Of a DNA stretch of 64,000 nucleotides, positions 36,129 through 45,115 are shown one piece after another (position 1 is the first letter of the stretch; each line of letters begins with the position of its first letter). The translations under genes and the position numbers were made by a program. The stretch is from NCBI RefSeq assembly GCF_900258045.1, contig NZ_OGVD01000003.1, positions 124,001 through 188,000 on the forward strand, given 5' to 3'. The DNA is from Sphingorhabdus sp. EL138. GTDB lineage: Bacteria > Pseudomonadota > Alphaproteobacteria > Sphingomonadales > Sphingomonadaceae. The notes below the pieces were generated by a model that was not told the DNA's origin, did not search any database, and worked only from the letters and a program-made list of their open reading frames with translations.

Positions 36129-37615
36129 CCGCCTCCTTCTTGTCTTTTTCTGGCAGCCAGTTTTTCCAGTATCTGTATGTGCTCCGATCGCGGAAGACGA
36201 TATTGGGAATATACAGGGATCGCCAAAATCGCGGCCAATCCCATGATCGGACCACCCACGAGTGCCAATCGGAAAACCACACCGTCATCCAATTGACCTG
36301 GCACCGCATTAAATGGAATCCGCACGAACAGATCCAGCAAAATGCCAGCCAGAAAATGCCCGGCCGAATTCGAAGCTTTGGCGAAAAAGGTTCGGGCAGA
36401 ATAGATCAAGCCTTCTTGCCGCAATCCTTTTTCAAGCTCAATCTGATCCGAAATATCGCCCAGCATGGATAGAACAGAAACCGCGGCGACGGCCACGCTT
36501 CCGGCAGTTACAGCCATATGAAACAGCAACAACGGCAACAGGATGCTAGAATCATTTTCAGGGAATAATCCCAATATCCGCAGATTGAGAGGCAATTGGG
36601 CGGCAACCACAACACCAGTAATGGCGACGAGCAAGACCGGCCGGCGGTCAAATCGCCGCATCAAAGAAGGTGCCATCAGCGCACCGACAATGATTGCTGG
36701 CACGGCTGCCAGTCCAAACCAACGCATATCTTCCGTGCCTAGTTCCCAGACGTAGGTGTTTACAAAAATAATAAAGACTTCGTTCAATCCGACCGAGAGC
36801 ATGAAGAAGAAAAAGCCGACGATCAGAAACAGATAGTTTCTGTTCTCTGCCGCATTTTTCAAGTCGCGATAATAAGTTCTCAGGCTGAGCTTGCCTTTTG
36901 GCTCGGGTGGTGCGCTCAATGTAGAAACCCGCCCATATGTACCCCAGGCACTGAGCAATATTACAACCAATATAATCCCGGAAGCCGTGAAGACCAAAGG
37001 TCCATATGCTGTTGCATCGAGATGCTTCGGAATGGAATCTCCGTTTGCATTGAGCGTCTCGCCTGCCAAAAAATAGCCCCAGGCGGTGAACGCAAACAAG
37101 GCACCCGTCATATAGCCAAATACCGAATTGATGCTGAACAGTCGCGAGCGATCATTGGCGTCCTTGGTCAGCTCTCCACCAAGGGCAAAATGCGGAATCG
37201 TGTAAAGCGTCAGAAACAATCTGGCCAAAATCGTCCAGACGCAAAGCCATGCAAAAAGGGCAAATTGCCATGCCGTTCCATCGCCTACGCTGTTGACCAG
37301 AAATTCAGGCGGGGAGAAAACGGAATAGACGGATATCGCAACCGGGACCGGTGCAGCAAAAAGGAAAGGATGTCGTCTGCCAAGACGCGAGCGCCAGCGA
37401 TCCGATAGCATGCCAACCGCCGGATCAGAGACCGCATCCCCAAGCAATGCGATCATGATTGCGACACCGATCAGACTGTTGGAAAGACCCAGTGCCTGAT
37501 TATAGTAGATCGTGATGAAAGTGTTGAACATCCCGAAGAAGATTTGCTCGCCAACGGCACCGACGCCGTAAGCCAGTTTGATCCCCATCGGCAATCTGGT
37601 TTGCGCCACACTCAT
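36125..37615 (-). CDS. MFS transporter, GPH (MelB-like) cation symporter family
   Basis: 496 residues and about twelve membrane spans. The GPH-family hallmark appears in the first loop: 'DAVSDPAVGMLSDRWRSRLGRRHPF', with the cation-binding Asp-x3-Asp pattern. Members import glycosides, hexuronates and related small molecules with Na+ or H+. It would carry the substrate across the inner membrane after TonB-dependent entry. First gene of the MFS-MDR operon, divergent from the NTF2-like gene across operator-like site 4. Confidence 0.9.
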   Translation of the reverse strand: MSVAQTRLPMGIKLAYGVGAVGEQIFFGMFNTFITIYYNQALGLSNSLIGVAIMIALLGDAVSDPAVGMLSDRWRSRLGRRHPFLFAAPVPVAISVYSVFSPPEFLVNSVGDGTAWQFALFAWLCVWTILARLFLTLYTIPHFALGGELTKDANDRSRLFSINSVFGYMTGALFAFTAWGYFLAGETLNANGDSIPKHLDATAYGPLVFTASGIILVVILLSAWGTYGRVSTLSAPPEPKGKLSLRTYYRDLKNAAENRNYLFLIVGFFFFMLSVGLNEVFIIFVNTYVWELGTEDMRWFGLAAVPAIIVGALMAPSLMRRFDRRPVLLVAITGVVVAAQLPLNLRILGLFPENDSSILLPLLLFHMAVTAGSVAVAAVSVLSMLGDISDQIELEKGLRQEGLIYSARTFFAKASNSAGHFLAGILLDLFVRIPFNAVPGQLDDGVVFRLALVGGPIMGLAAILAIPVYSQYRLPRSEHIQILEKLAARKRQEGGG

Positions 37616-37700
37616 GTCGATGCCACTTCCCTCCCCAGAATATATCCGGTCCCCTGACTTTGCATCTTTTGCCGAGAATTGGCTTGGATAGCAGCATCAC

Positions 37701-37723
37701 TTATTATATAAACCGTAAACTAT
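37701..37723 (+). promoter_or_regulatory. Module 2 operator-like element, site 4
   Basis: TTATTATATAAACCGTAAA followed by CTAT. Nineteen consecutive bases are identical to site 1 more than 8 kb away. Located between the divergent MFS and NTF2-like genes. Confidence 0.6.
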
Positions 37724-37803
37724 GGGTAGAGGCGTTGGCAGCAGCTGTCAAACCCGAGTTTCGGAAATCTTGCCGACACAGAAAGTGGGATGGAGAAAAT
37801 ATC

Positions 37804-38157
37804 GTGGATTATGAAAAATTGGCTCACAATCTCTATAAGAAGTTCAATGCACGCGACGTCGATGCCGTCGCCGGATTTTTGCATCCGCAAGTCGAATGGG
37901 TCAATGAACCCAAGGAAATCCATGTTCAAGGATTGGAAAATTTGCGAGAATCATGGGTGAAGCAAAAGGGCATTGCGATTGTGCATTTTGACGTAACAAG
38001 CGTCACACCCAAAGAGGGGGGCTTTTTTGTTGTTGTGCAGGAAAAAGTCTGGACGCCCGAAAAGGAACTGTTGTTCGATGGTCCTGTCGGACATGATTAT
38101 AAGGTCAAAGACCAGAAAATTATCAGATGCGATATTGTCGATGCCGATGCAGGATAG
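37804..38157 (+). CDS. NTF2-like/SnoaL-like protein
   Basis: 117 residues, with a cone-shaped NTF2-like fold indicated by 'YEKLAHNLYKKFNARDVDAVAGFLHPQVEWVNEP' and a C-terminal 'DYKVKDQKIIRCDIVDADAG'. Members are small isomerases, cyclases, dehydratases or accessory subunits; the exact role cannot be read. I chose the GTG with GGAG eight bases upstream, because the in-frame codons before it include the operator element and do not resemble the family. Convergent with the aldo/keto reductase. Confidence 0.78.
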   Translation: MDYEKLAHNLYKKFNARDVDAVAGFLHPQVEWVNEPKEIHVQGLENLRESWVKQKGIAIVHFDVTSVTPKEGGFFVVVQEKVWTPEKELLFDGPVGHDYKVKDQKIIRCDIVDADAG

Positions 38158-38169
38158 CCCGCAGGCTGC

Positions 38170-39135
38170 TTACCAAGCATATGCCTCCGGTGCTTCACCC
38201 TGTGCTGGAAATATCTCGTCAATCCTTGCCAGCACTTCCTTGCTTAATATGATATCCGGTACATCAAGGTTAGAGGCGAGCTGATTGCCGGTGGCGGGTC
38301 CAATAATGGTCGCGGCGACTCCCGGTTGATGAAGCAGCCAAGCCAAGGCGACGGAACTGGGTGAAAATCCAAGACCGGTACATAAATCCTGATAGTCTGT
38401 CAGTTGATCGGCATGTTTCGCGAATGCCATTTGTGCTTCTGTACTTTGGCGACGACCTCCAGTGCTGTGGTCTTTCCCTGCAAGCAAGCCGCCTGCAAGG
38501 GGACTCCAGGGAATTACTCCCACATTATAGTTACGGCATGCGGGAAGCACCTCCAGTTCCGCTCGGCGCTCGATCAAATTGTACAAGCTTTGCTCCGAAA
38601 CCAGCTGAAACTGATCGCGTGACAGGGCTTGCTCATTGGCTTTGGCGATGGCCCAGCCGGGGAAATTACTTGTGCCGATATATCGAACTTTTCCTTGGGA
38701 GATCAGTTTCTCCATAGCACCCCAGGTTTCTTCCAGAGGAACCGAGCGATCGATATGATGCATCTGATAGAGATCGATATGATCTACCCCCATCCGCTGC
38801 AGACTCGCATCGCAGGCTTCCAATATATGCCGCTCGGACAGGCCGCGGTCTTTTGGATCATCCGACATCGGTTCATATACTTTTGTAGCCAACACGACCT
38901 TTTCCCGCCGCGCCTTGTCTTCAGCAAACCATTTACCCAGAATTTTCTCGGTCGTGCCCACGCCCAGATGGCCGCCATATTGGTTTGCTGTGTCTACAAA
39001 ATTAATTCCGGAATAGAGTGCTTGATTGAGAATGCCGAACGATTCCTTTTCGGACGTTCGGGGACCGAAATTCATGGTACCTAGGCACAGATTGCTGATC
39101 CGAAGATCCGAATGTCCAAGAGTATGATATTTCAT
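38170..39135 (-). CDS. Aldo/keto reductase
   Basis: 321 residues. The catalytic tetrad is visible: Asp in 'INFVDTANQYGG' with its Tyr, Lys in 'VVLATKVYEP' and His in 'DLYQMHHID'. NADP contacts near the end include 'GVAATIIGPATGNQLASNL'. It reduces a ketone or aldehyde intermediate or runs in reverse. It is 26 bases downstream of the PhyH dioxygenase gene in the same direction, so they are probably co-transcribed from site 5. Confidence 0.92.
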   Translation of the reverse strand: MKYHTLGHSDLRISNLCLGTMNFGPRTSEKESFGILNQALYSGINFVDTANQYGGHLGVGTTEKILGKWFAEDKARREKVVLATKVYEPMSDDPKDRGLSERHILEACDASLQRMGVDHIDLYQMHHIDRSVPLEETWGAMEKLISQGKVRYIGTSNFPGWAIAKANEQALSRDQFQLVSEQSLYNLIERRAELEVLPACRNYNVGVIPWSPLAGGLLAGKDHSTGGRRQSTEAQMAFAKHADQLTDYQDLCTGLGFSPSSVALAWLLHQPGVAATIIGPATGNQLASNLDVPDIILSKEVLARIDEIFPAQGEAPEAYAW

Positions 39136-39161
39136 TTATGAGCCATTTCCGCCGTCACGGT

Positions 39162-40139
39162 TCAGGGGGCACGCAGGGTTGAGCCGGTGACCAGTTCCTC
39201 GCCAGAATCCGCAACCAGATGCCTCGTAAAACCTTGCGCCCGTTCGGAGAGTTTCTGGAAATCATTGTAACCGATTCCTGGCACCATAGGCTCCCGAAAC
39301 CACGGTGCATAAAATTCCAGATTCGGAATGGAACGGACTTTTCCAGATAGGTTTGGTGTACCACCATGCCAGGCGCGGACATCGCGGATCATGATGCTGC
39401 CCGCCGGCGCAGGACAAACGGTGCTAAGGCGCATCCATTCGGGCTCTTGTTCGAGACTTGGTATCGGTGCCCGAGAATTCTGCGTGCCCGGTATCTGACG
39501 GGTTGGCCCGTTCAGCCGCGTCACATCCTGCGGAAGAAAATTCACGCAAATATAGGGACAAGGCAAATCACGCAGGCTGATTTGACCGCGTGGATCGTGG
39601 TAGGAACTGAACAATGATTTTCCTGATACTTTCCATTCGCTCACGTCCGAATGCAGCGGCTGGTACTCCGTCGTACCCGGGAGGCAGAAATCGCCACTTG
39701 CGGCGCGCAAGATATAATTAGGTGATTCAAAAAGCGCATCCAGCAGTGTCCAAACTTGCGGAATTTCGAGCATCATCTGCCACGCAGGACGGTGCAACTG
39801 GCTGCGGGTCAGACTCGATCCACCAAAGGAATAACGGCCGGAACCGCGATTGCCCAGATTGTCGGGGTCCAGATTCAAAATCTCGTCAATAACTTCGCTG
39901 CAACCGTTTGCCAGCAGCTGAATCTGCTCCGGATTCAGAATGTCTGAAACCAGAACGAAGCCATCGCGACGGAATGACGCGACAATCCCTTCGACATCAG
40001 TGGGCTTCTTTATCTCCAGATTGCGAATCCCGTTATTTGCCTCCAGATATCTCTGGTTTTCAGCGGTCTCGGGGTTGTTCTCAGGAGCTGTTTCCGGGGA
40101 TGGGCGTATCGCAATTTCATCATTCATCGTTTCCGTCAC
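39162..40139 (-). CDS. Phytanoyl-CoA dioxygenase (PhyH) family protein
   Basis: 325 residues. Fe(II)/2-oxoglutarate dioxygenase features: 'QPLHSDVSEW' gives the His-x-Asp pair (about residues 178-180), 'IMIRDVRAWHGGTPNLSGKVRSI' gives the distal histidine and the 2-oxoglutarate arginine. The N-terminal 'FRRDGFVLVSDILNPEQI' is the usual PhyH opening. It hydroxylates an unactivated carbon. First gene of the PhyH-AKR operon with operator-like site 5 about 100 bases upstream. Confidence 0.9.
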   Translation of the reverse strand: MTETMNDEIAIRPSPETAPENNPETAENQRYLEANNGIRNLEIKKPTDVEGIVASFRRDGFVLVSDILNPEQIQLLANGCSEVIDEILNLDPDNLGNRGSGRYSFGGSSLTRSQLHRPAWQMMLEIPQVWTLLDALFESPNYILRAASGDFCLPGTTEYQPLHSDVSEWKVSGKSLFSSYHDPRGQISLRDLPCPYICVNFLPQDVTRLNGPTRQIPGTQNSRAPIPSLEQEPEWMRLSTVCPAPAGSIMIRDVRAWHGGTPNLSGKVRSIPNLEFYAPWFREPMVPGIGYNDFQKLSERAQGFTRHLVADSGEELVTGSTLRAP

Positions 40140-40236
40140 TTTTGCGTCCTGTTTTTTTGGTCATAAAATTGTGCAAAGCACAATGGTATTGGAGTCGATC
40201 CACATAGCCCTTTATCGGCTCAAACGCTTCTAGCAC

Positions 40237-40259
40237 TTATTATATATACCGTCAATTAA
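40237..40259 (+). promoter_or_regulatory. Module 2 operator-like element, site 5
   Basis: TTATTATATATACCGTCAA followed by TTAA; 21 of 23 positions match site 1. It is the only clear signal upstream of the PhyH operon; the remainder of this 371-bp gap holds intergenic repeat copies. Confidence 0.55.
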
Positions 40260-40360
40260 GGCAGTTCAGAAATCGTTATTGGTAGCCCCGATCCTCTGGT
40301 TATGAAAGTTTGAGCGAGATCGAAATCATACCGCAGATTAGCGCTCCCGGTTACTCCCGC

Positions 40361-40427
40361 TAACGTTCGCTTTCGGGATAAAGGGGACACAGTGCTAGTG
40401 TCGGTTTGGGCGCAAAAGCGGACTCTG
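40361..40427. repeat. Intergenic short repeat, copy 2 plus half copy
   Basis: TAACGTTCGCTTTCGGGATA matches copy 1 at all but about one position over its first 20 bases. About 25 bases later GGGCGCAAAAGCGGAC matches the right arm of the hairpin near 55561. It lies downstream of the TetR gene stop. Confidence 0.5.
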
Positions 40428-40510
40428 AAGAGTTCATTAATGCTGTGCGGTCCTGGCCATCCGACAGCCGTTCTGTTTTCAGCCTGTTTCAGCGGTTTTT
40501 TGTAGCAAAT

Positions 40511-41152
40511 CTATGGACGGGACACGTCCAGGATCATCGCCATCAACTCTTCAATCATATCTGACGAAAATTCCTCTGCATTGTCGAATTTGAAGCGATC
40601 AAGATTGATTGGAAGGGCCAGGCAACCGTGGATGGCCGCCCAGAATATCTGGGCCATCTTATGCGGATCAAATTCCCGGAAATCTCCCCGCTCTTGGCCT
40701 TCAAGGAATGCAGCTTTCAGATTGCTGTAGAATGGTTCATCGCAGAGCTCGACTTGTTTGGGTTGCCGATATTTTCCTCCCGGGACCGACAGGAAAATGT
40801 GCGTGAACAGGTTTTGATCTGCGATCGCAAACTCTGCGTAGCGTTCCAGCAGTATGCGGACTTTCCGTTCTGAACTGCCGGCAGCATCATAGTCAGTTTG
40901 CATCTCTGCGCGAAGGCGATCGACCGGGATCGACCACAGCGTTTGCGCGAGGTCGGCGCGGTCCTCAAAATATTTGTAAAATGTCCCGATCGAGATACCG
41001 GCCTCTTTGATGACATCCCTGATGGTGATTTCACTCCATCCCCGAACATCATTGGGAGTGATCGCTCTTTGTCGCGCTATCCTGACGACGGCATCGCGTA
41101 TAGAGCTGCGCATTTCAGCACGTTTTTCGGGAGAGATTGAGGGTCGAGCCAT
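40511..41152 (-). CDS. TetR/AcrR family regulator
   Basis: 213 residues with helix-turn-helix 'TIRDVIKEAGISIGTFYKYFED'. The N-terminus 'RPSISPEKRAEMRSSIRDAVVRIARQRAI' and ligand domain differ from the module regulators. It is 19 bases downstream of the paraoxonase-like gene in one operon and divergent, through that gene's promoter, from the sterol-desaturase family gene. It likely controls both through the GAACATGTTC palindrome. Confidence 0.88.
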   Translation of the reverse strand: MARPSISPEKRAEMRSSIRDAVVRIARQRAITPNDVRGWSEITIRDVIKEAGISIGTFYKYFEDRADLAQTLWSIPVDRLRAEMQTDYDAAGSSERKVRILLERYAEFAIADQNLFTHIFLSVPGGKYRQPKQVELCDEPFYSNLKAAFLEGQERGDFREFDPHKMAQIFWAAIHGCLALPINLDRFKFDNAEEFSSDMIEELMAMILDVSRP

Positions 41153-41171
41153 AAAAAATCAGACTTTCAAA

Positions 41172-42248
41172 CTATTCATTCCGGCAACGCAGAAAATGCG
41201 TCTCCGCAACTGCGCCAATTAGCAGCTCGCCGTCAAGCAAAGTAGCAACGCTTGATCCTGACAGTTCCGATCCGTTGTTCATATACAAAGTCTCGACCGT
41301 CATTTCCGGTTTTTGGACATTTATCGCGATAACTGGTGACGGGGAAATCGCGGCCGGATCATCAAAATGCTCTAACAAGGGAAATATCTTGGGATGCGTT
41401 CCCGATAATAGCCGGCCATCATCGCTCCATTCCAAATTATCGACAGCGGTATCAACGGAAATCTTGTCAGCAAACTTCCACTGCCGGTTGGATTTTCCCC
41501 GGCGGTAGCGCTTGACGGATCGACCCAGCGCTTCAGCGACATATAGTGTTTGCCGATCGTCGGACACAGTGATGCCGTTGGCGCTTTTCAGACCCTGCAA
41601 CAAAAATGATCCCTTGTTTCCGTCAAAATAGGAGACCGATGACCAGGATAGTCCGAGATACTCCTCAACGCGGGCCATGAATGAGGACTGCGGACTCCCA
41701 TGGTCGTTGGTTACAAAAAAACGGTCAGTGTCGATCGCTTTGATGTCGTTCGGAGAGATGAGCTCGGGATAATGGGTTCGCCGCTTAAGCGTCAAACCAT
41801 GATTCGCGCCTACCGTGAAGATCAGGATTTCGTGCTGGTCGCGGGCCGGATGATTGACGACATAAAGTTCCCGCGCGCCACTGGGCAGGGTGAGCAGATC
41901 GATACCATGGGGATGAAACTTACTGCCGGCATCGACTTTGAGTGGCCGCGGCAGGCTATCGGCCACGGACAGATCAAGAACCCAAATGTCGCCATCTGCC
42001 ACCTGCCCAGGCTTGCCGCTGCGATAACTTTCAAATGCCTCGCGGCCATTACCCGACGAGATATAGGCAACACGATTGATACGGTCCACATTGATATCTT
42101 CCGAACCCGGGGGGCCATACAGTTTTTCGCAGCGGCCATAGTCAACTGGCTTGATCTCAACGAACGCGCCTGCATCCGTGGAAATGCGAAAAGCCTGAAA
42201 CACGATCAGGCCGAGCAAGATTGAGACAACAATCAGTTTACTGGACAT
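41172..42248 (-). CDS. Paraoxonase/SMP-30-like arylesterase or lactonase, membrane anchored
   Basis: 358 residues with an N-terminal signal anchor ('LIVVSILLGLIVFQAF'). The six-bladed propeller has paraoxonase wording: 'GSEDINVDRINRVAYISS' (calcium-ligand Glu-Asp region), 'FHPHGIDLL', 'SPNDIKAI' and 'NDHGSPQ', which carries catalytic-site asparagine, aspartate and histidine equivalents. Members hydrolyse lactones and aryl esters. Operon with TetR, divergent from the desaturase-family hydroxylase. Confidence 0.85.
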   Translation of the reverse strand: MSSKLIVVSILLGLIVFQAFRISTDAGAFVEIKPVDYGRCEKLYGPPGSEDINVDRINRVAYISSGNGREAFESYRSGKPGQVADGDIWVLDLSVADSLPRPLKVDAGSKFHPHGIDLLTLPSGARELYVVNHPARDQHEILIFTVGANHGLTLKRRTHYPELISPNDIKAIDTDRFFVTNDHGSPQSSFMARVEEYLGLSWSSVSYFDGNKGSFLLQGLKSANGITVSDDRQTLYVAEALGRSVKRYRRGKSNRQWKFADKISVDTAVDNLEWSDDGRLLSGTHPKIFPLLEHFDDPAAISPSPVIAINVQKPEMTVETLYMNNGSELSGSSVATLLDGELLIGAVAETHFLRCRNE

Positions 42249-42303
42249 TTTGTTTTTCCTCGAAAAATATGTTGGCCGGTTGACTAATCGTGCGAATGAG
42301 AAT

Positions 42304-42319
42304 AATGAACATGTTCGTT
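42304..42319. promoter_or_regulatory. Palindrome around GAACATGTTC between paraoxonase-TetR and desaturase genes
   Basis: The ten-base core GAACATGTTC is perfectly symmetric and extends to a near-symmetric 16 bases. It lies midway in the control region of the two divergent units and suits a TetR operator. Confidence 0.5.
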
Positions 42320-42375
42320 ATATCTATATTTTTCGTTCAGAACCGTCGATATTTGGGCTATTGAGGACCAGAATC

Positions 42376-43551
42376 GTGACCGCAAAACCCCTGTCCGCAT
42401 CCCATGCCACAAGTGATGAATTTCATATCCGCTACCAGAATCGCAACCTGCGTTCCCATAGCCGGATCGGCTGGATGCTCGAAAAATGGATCGGTATTCC
42501 GCTCAACCTCATTGAGACGTTGATTTCCTATCTGCTCGTTCGCCCGATGAACTGGGCGCTCAGGCATCTGGATGGCCTGTCGTACAAATTGGAGGGCACA
42601 CGGCTGAAGGTCATTTTGCAGCATGTCCTGTTCCCGCTGATCATGATTGCCGGGATGTTCATCGGTTTCGCCGCCACCGACGCCGGTGCTTCGCTGCAAT
42701 CGATCACCACGCTCGCGCTCATTCCAGTGGTCATCGGCCTGATCGTTGCTCCGCTGGAACGCCTCATGCCCTATAGCCGCAACTGGCTGGAGGGCGGTAA
42801 CGACACCTCGGTCGACCTGATGATGTTTATCTCGGGTGCGTTCTGGAATGGCTTTGCCAAATATCTAATCCAGACTCTGTTCCTGGTTGGGCTGGTGGAA
42901 GCGATGGAGGTATATGGACATGGTCTCTGGCCGTCCCACTGGCCAGCCCTGGTCCAAGTGTTTTTGTTCATCCTGATCAAAGATTTCTTCCGCTACTGGC
43001 TGCACCGTGCGCTTCATGAAGTACCCTTCCTCTGGCGTTTCCACGCGGCGCATCACTCGGTCAAGCGGCTCTACTGGCTCAATGGCATCCGCAGCCATCC
43101 GGTGGAAGTGGTGGGGCAGGCGGTCCTGTTCGCGGTTCCGTACGCCCTGCTGCAGCCCACGGCCGAAGTCGCCATGGTCGCCATTCTCATGCAGCTCACT
43201 ATCGGAATATTCCAGCACGCCAATATCGACCTGAAGCTGGGTTTTTGGGAGTATATCTTCTCGATTGGCGACAATCACCGCTACCACCATTATCCCGACA
43301 AAGGGGTTGGCGACAGCAATTATGGCGGTGAATTCATCCTCTTCGACATCCTTTTCGGCACTTTCCACAAAGTGAAAGGCGAGCGTCCGCACGACAATAT
43401 CGGTATCGGCACCGCGCCCAATTATCCGATGACCATGGCGGGGCTCTATATTGCACCGTTCCTGCCCGACCAGAAGATTTGGGCATCCGAGAATGCCGAA
43501 CAAACTGTGGATACAGACAATCCTAGAAACAACTTGGTGGCGGACGTCTAA
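42376..43551 (+). CDS. Sterol desaturase/fatty acid hydroxylase superfamily protein
   Basis: 391-residue integral-membrane di-iron enzyme. The eight-histidine signature is present: 'HRALHE', 'HAAHHSVKR' and, after further spans, 'DNHRYHHYPDKG'. Four or more membrane spans surround these. It hydroxylates or desaturates a lipid, sterol or carotenoid-like substrate. I chose GTG with GAGGA nine bases upstream; the 42 in-frame codons before it are AT-rich promoter sequence that includes the palindrome. By eye the gene has clearly higher GC at third positions than its neighbours, which may mean separate origin. Confidence 0.85.
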   Translation: MTAKPLSASHATSDEFHIRYQNRNLRSHSRIGWMLEKWIGIPLNLIETLISYLLVRPMNWALRHLDGLSYKLEGTRLKVILQHVLFPLIMIAGMFIGFAATDAGASLQSITTLALIPVVIGLIVAPLERLMPYSRNWLEGGNDTSVDLMMFISGAFWNGFAKYLIQTLFLVGLVEAMEVYGHGLWPSHWPALVQVFLFILIKDFFRYWLHRALHEVPFLWRFHAAHHSVKRLYWLNGIRSHPVEVVGQAVLFAVPYALLQPTAEVAMVAILMQLTIGIFQHANIDLKLGFWEYIFSIGDNHRYHHYPDKGVGDSNYGGEFILFDILFGTFHKVKGERPHDNIGIGTAPNYPMTMAGLYIAPFLPDQKIWASENAEQTVDTDNPRNNLVADV

Positions 43552-43885
43552 TATACACTTTTTTTTGGATAAAGCGGGCAAGCTGTTATATTCGCTGGTC
43601 GACTATATCGCGAATAGTGAGGCTGCCCCAAGCGTATAGACTGAGCGCATCGCAAAACAACGGATTCACGGGTTTTCGAGCCGCTACATTGTGTTCTTGC
43701 AGCACAACCTCGTTTTGCGATGAAGTAAACATAAAGCCGGAGCTCGTTTTGGACTCAGAAGCAGAAGGGCATTCCAAAAGCCGAACAGCTCGTTGGCCAG
43801 TCTACGGATGAGAGTCACTTACAAAGTGTTGATCATAAGCGATGTGCAATTTGACAGCGCCTCAGTCGCAATAAACAAGCAGCGA
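43552..43885. other. Gap without recognisable gene
   Basis: This 334-bp stretch separates convergent desaturase and GST genes. Short open frames exist on both strands but none has a ribosome site or recognisable family wording. A T-rich run follows the desaturase stop without a convincing stem. Confidence 0.4.
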
Positions 43886-44719
43886 TTATTCTTTTGGCTT
43901 GGCGCCAGGTAGCGAAGTCGCTCGGCTGTTTGATGGCGGGTGTTTCACGGGTGGCAACGCGCCTATCACTCCATCGGGCGTCGCTATTGCGCGCATCCGG
44001 ACATAGGCTGGGCGGGCTTGAATTCGCTTTTGCCATGCCTGAATATTGGGGAACTGTGCTGAATCAACCAAATTCAGCTTAAACGCGACGTTAAGTGGCC
44101 AATCCATCATGATATCGGCGGCTGAAAATTCGGGACCACCAAACCATGGATTTTCTTTCAGATAATCCTCGGAATATTGCACAACATTTTCACTGTCGAC
44201 CAACATAGATCGCTGCGTGGGCGGATTGACACGCCAAGCGCGATAATCACTGAACAAACGAGCGGCCAGTGACCCTTCAGCATAATGCATCCATTTGATG
44301 TGGTGCGGATAAGCCCGGCTATCGATTGGAGGAACGAGTTTACCAGGCGCATGCCGGGATAGGATTGTATCAATAATAGCACCCGACTCTACGATGATAT
44401 CATCGCCATAGACGACCGTTGGTGCCATCGGCATGCCGTGACCGAGGGCGCGAATCTGCATCATAGATGCCATCAGGTCACCGCGAACATATTTTAGCTC
44501 ATAAGGCAGGCCCAATTCTTCCATCAACCATATGATCCGCTCTGATCGACGGCCTTCAAGATGATAGATTGTAATATCTGGTGCCGGGGTAGCTGTGGCT
44601 ATTTCGCCCTCATTTTCTGAAGGCGTTGAAGCACTTGCCCCAGTCTGGCTAGCGGCCAGGCCAATTGCCAGCAAGCTTGCACCTATCGAACGAACAGTTT
44701 TCGTCTCTAAACCAAACAT
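43886..44719 (-). CDS. Exported glutathione S-transferase family protein (module 3)
   Basis: 277 residues. It starts with a signal peptide (n-region with Lys/Arg, 'SIGASLLAIGLAAS', cleavage near ASA-S), then a linker and a GST: 'ITIYHLEGRRSERIIWLMEELGLPYEL', 'APTVVYGDDIIVESGAIIDTI' (cis-Pro and Glu-Ser glutathione site) and 'FGGPEFSAADIMMDW' (helical-domain capping box). GSTs are normally cytosolic, so the signal is remarkable. A start 27 bases earlier is possible but would lengthen the n-region and leave almost no leader after the likely promoter. It is divergent from the SDR. Confidence 0.8.
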   Translation of the reverse strand: MFGLETKTVRSIGASLLAIGLAASQTGASASTPSENEGEIATATPAPDITIYHLEGRRSERIIWLMEELGLPYELKYVRGDLMASMMQIRALGHGMPMAPTVVYGDDIIVESGAIIDTILSRHAPGKLVPPIDSRAYPHHIKWMHYAEGSLAARLFSDYRAWRVNPPTQRSMLVDSENVVQYSEDYLKENPWFGGPEFSAADIMMDWPLNVAFKLNLVDSAQFPNIQAWQKRIQARPAYVRMRAIATPDGVIGALPPVKHPPSNSRATSLPGAKPKE

Positions 44720-44753
44720 CCTATGCCCCCATCCTAAAGCTGCCATTATTTAA

Positions 44754-44776
44754 GCTTCTATTGAAAATATAGTCAA
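44754..44776 (-). promoter_or_regulatory. Module 3 shared element, site 1
   Basis: On the minus strand TTGACTATATTTTC then AATAGAAGC. TTGACT, an 8-base AT-rich spacer and AAT(A/T) recur in four module 3 promoters. Here it lies before the GST gene. Confidence 0.45.
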
Positions 44777-45008
44777 TAATCTTGTTGGATTGGGCATGGA
44801 CTATCTTGAAGATCAGCCAGCGTTCCAGCCACCGCGCATCCGGGTGCCTCGATCTTTTGATTCTTGGTTTGCATAGACTCAGGCGGTTCCAGCTTTTAAC
44901 GATACGCCGTCCGTATCCGTGTTGAGAAGATATGGTTTGGGGGCATGGTTTTGTGCACTTGGGTATCTCGACGAGGCATGCCCTATCTATCGATCAGTAA
45001 TATCACTA

Positions 45009-45030
45009 TTGACTTTATTTCCAATAACTA
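45009..45030 (+). promoter_or_regulatory. Module 3 shared element, site 2
   Basis: TTGACTTTATTTCC then AATAACTA. It shares TTGACT-8-AATAAC with site 3. Located about 90 bases before the SDR start. Confidence 0.45.
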
Positions 45031-45115
45031 TGAAGTGACGCAATACTTCGTTTTGTTGGGCACTCGCTCACGAGACGATCAGGTGTTCTGCCAATTCATC
45101 GTAAGGATAGATTTT

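Noticed and set aside
44945-45115. N-terminal extension of the module 3 SDR
   Set aside because: The codons include the TTGACT promoter element, and the twin SDR of module 1 begins exactly at MFDL.
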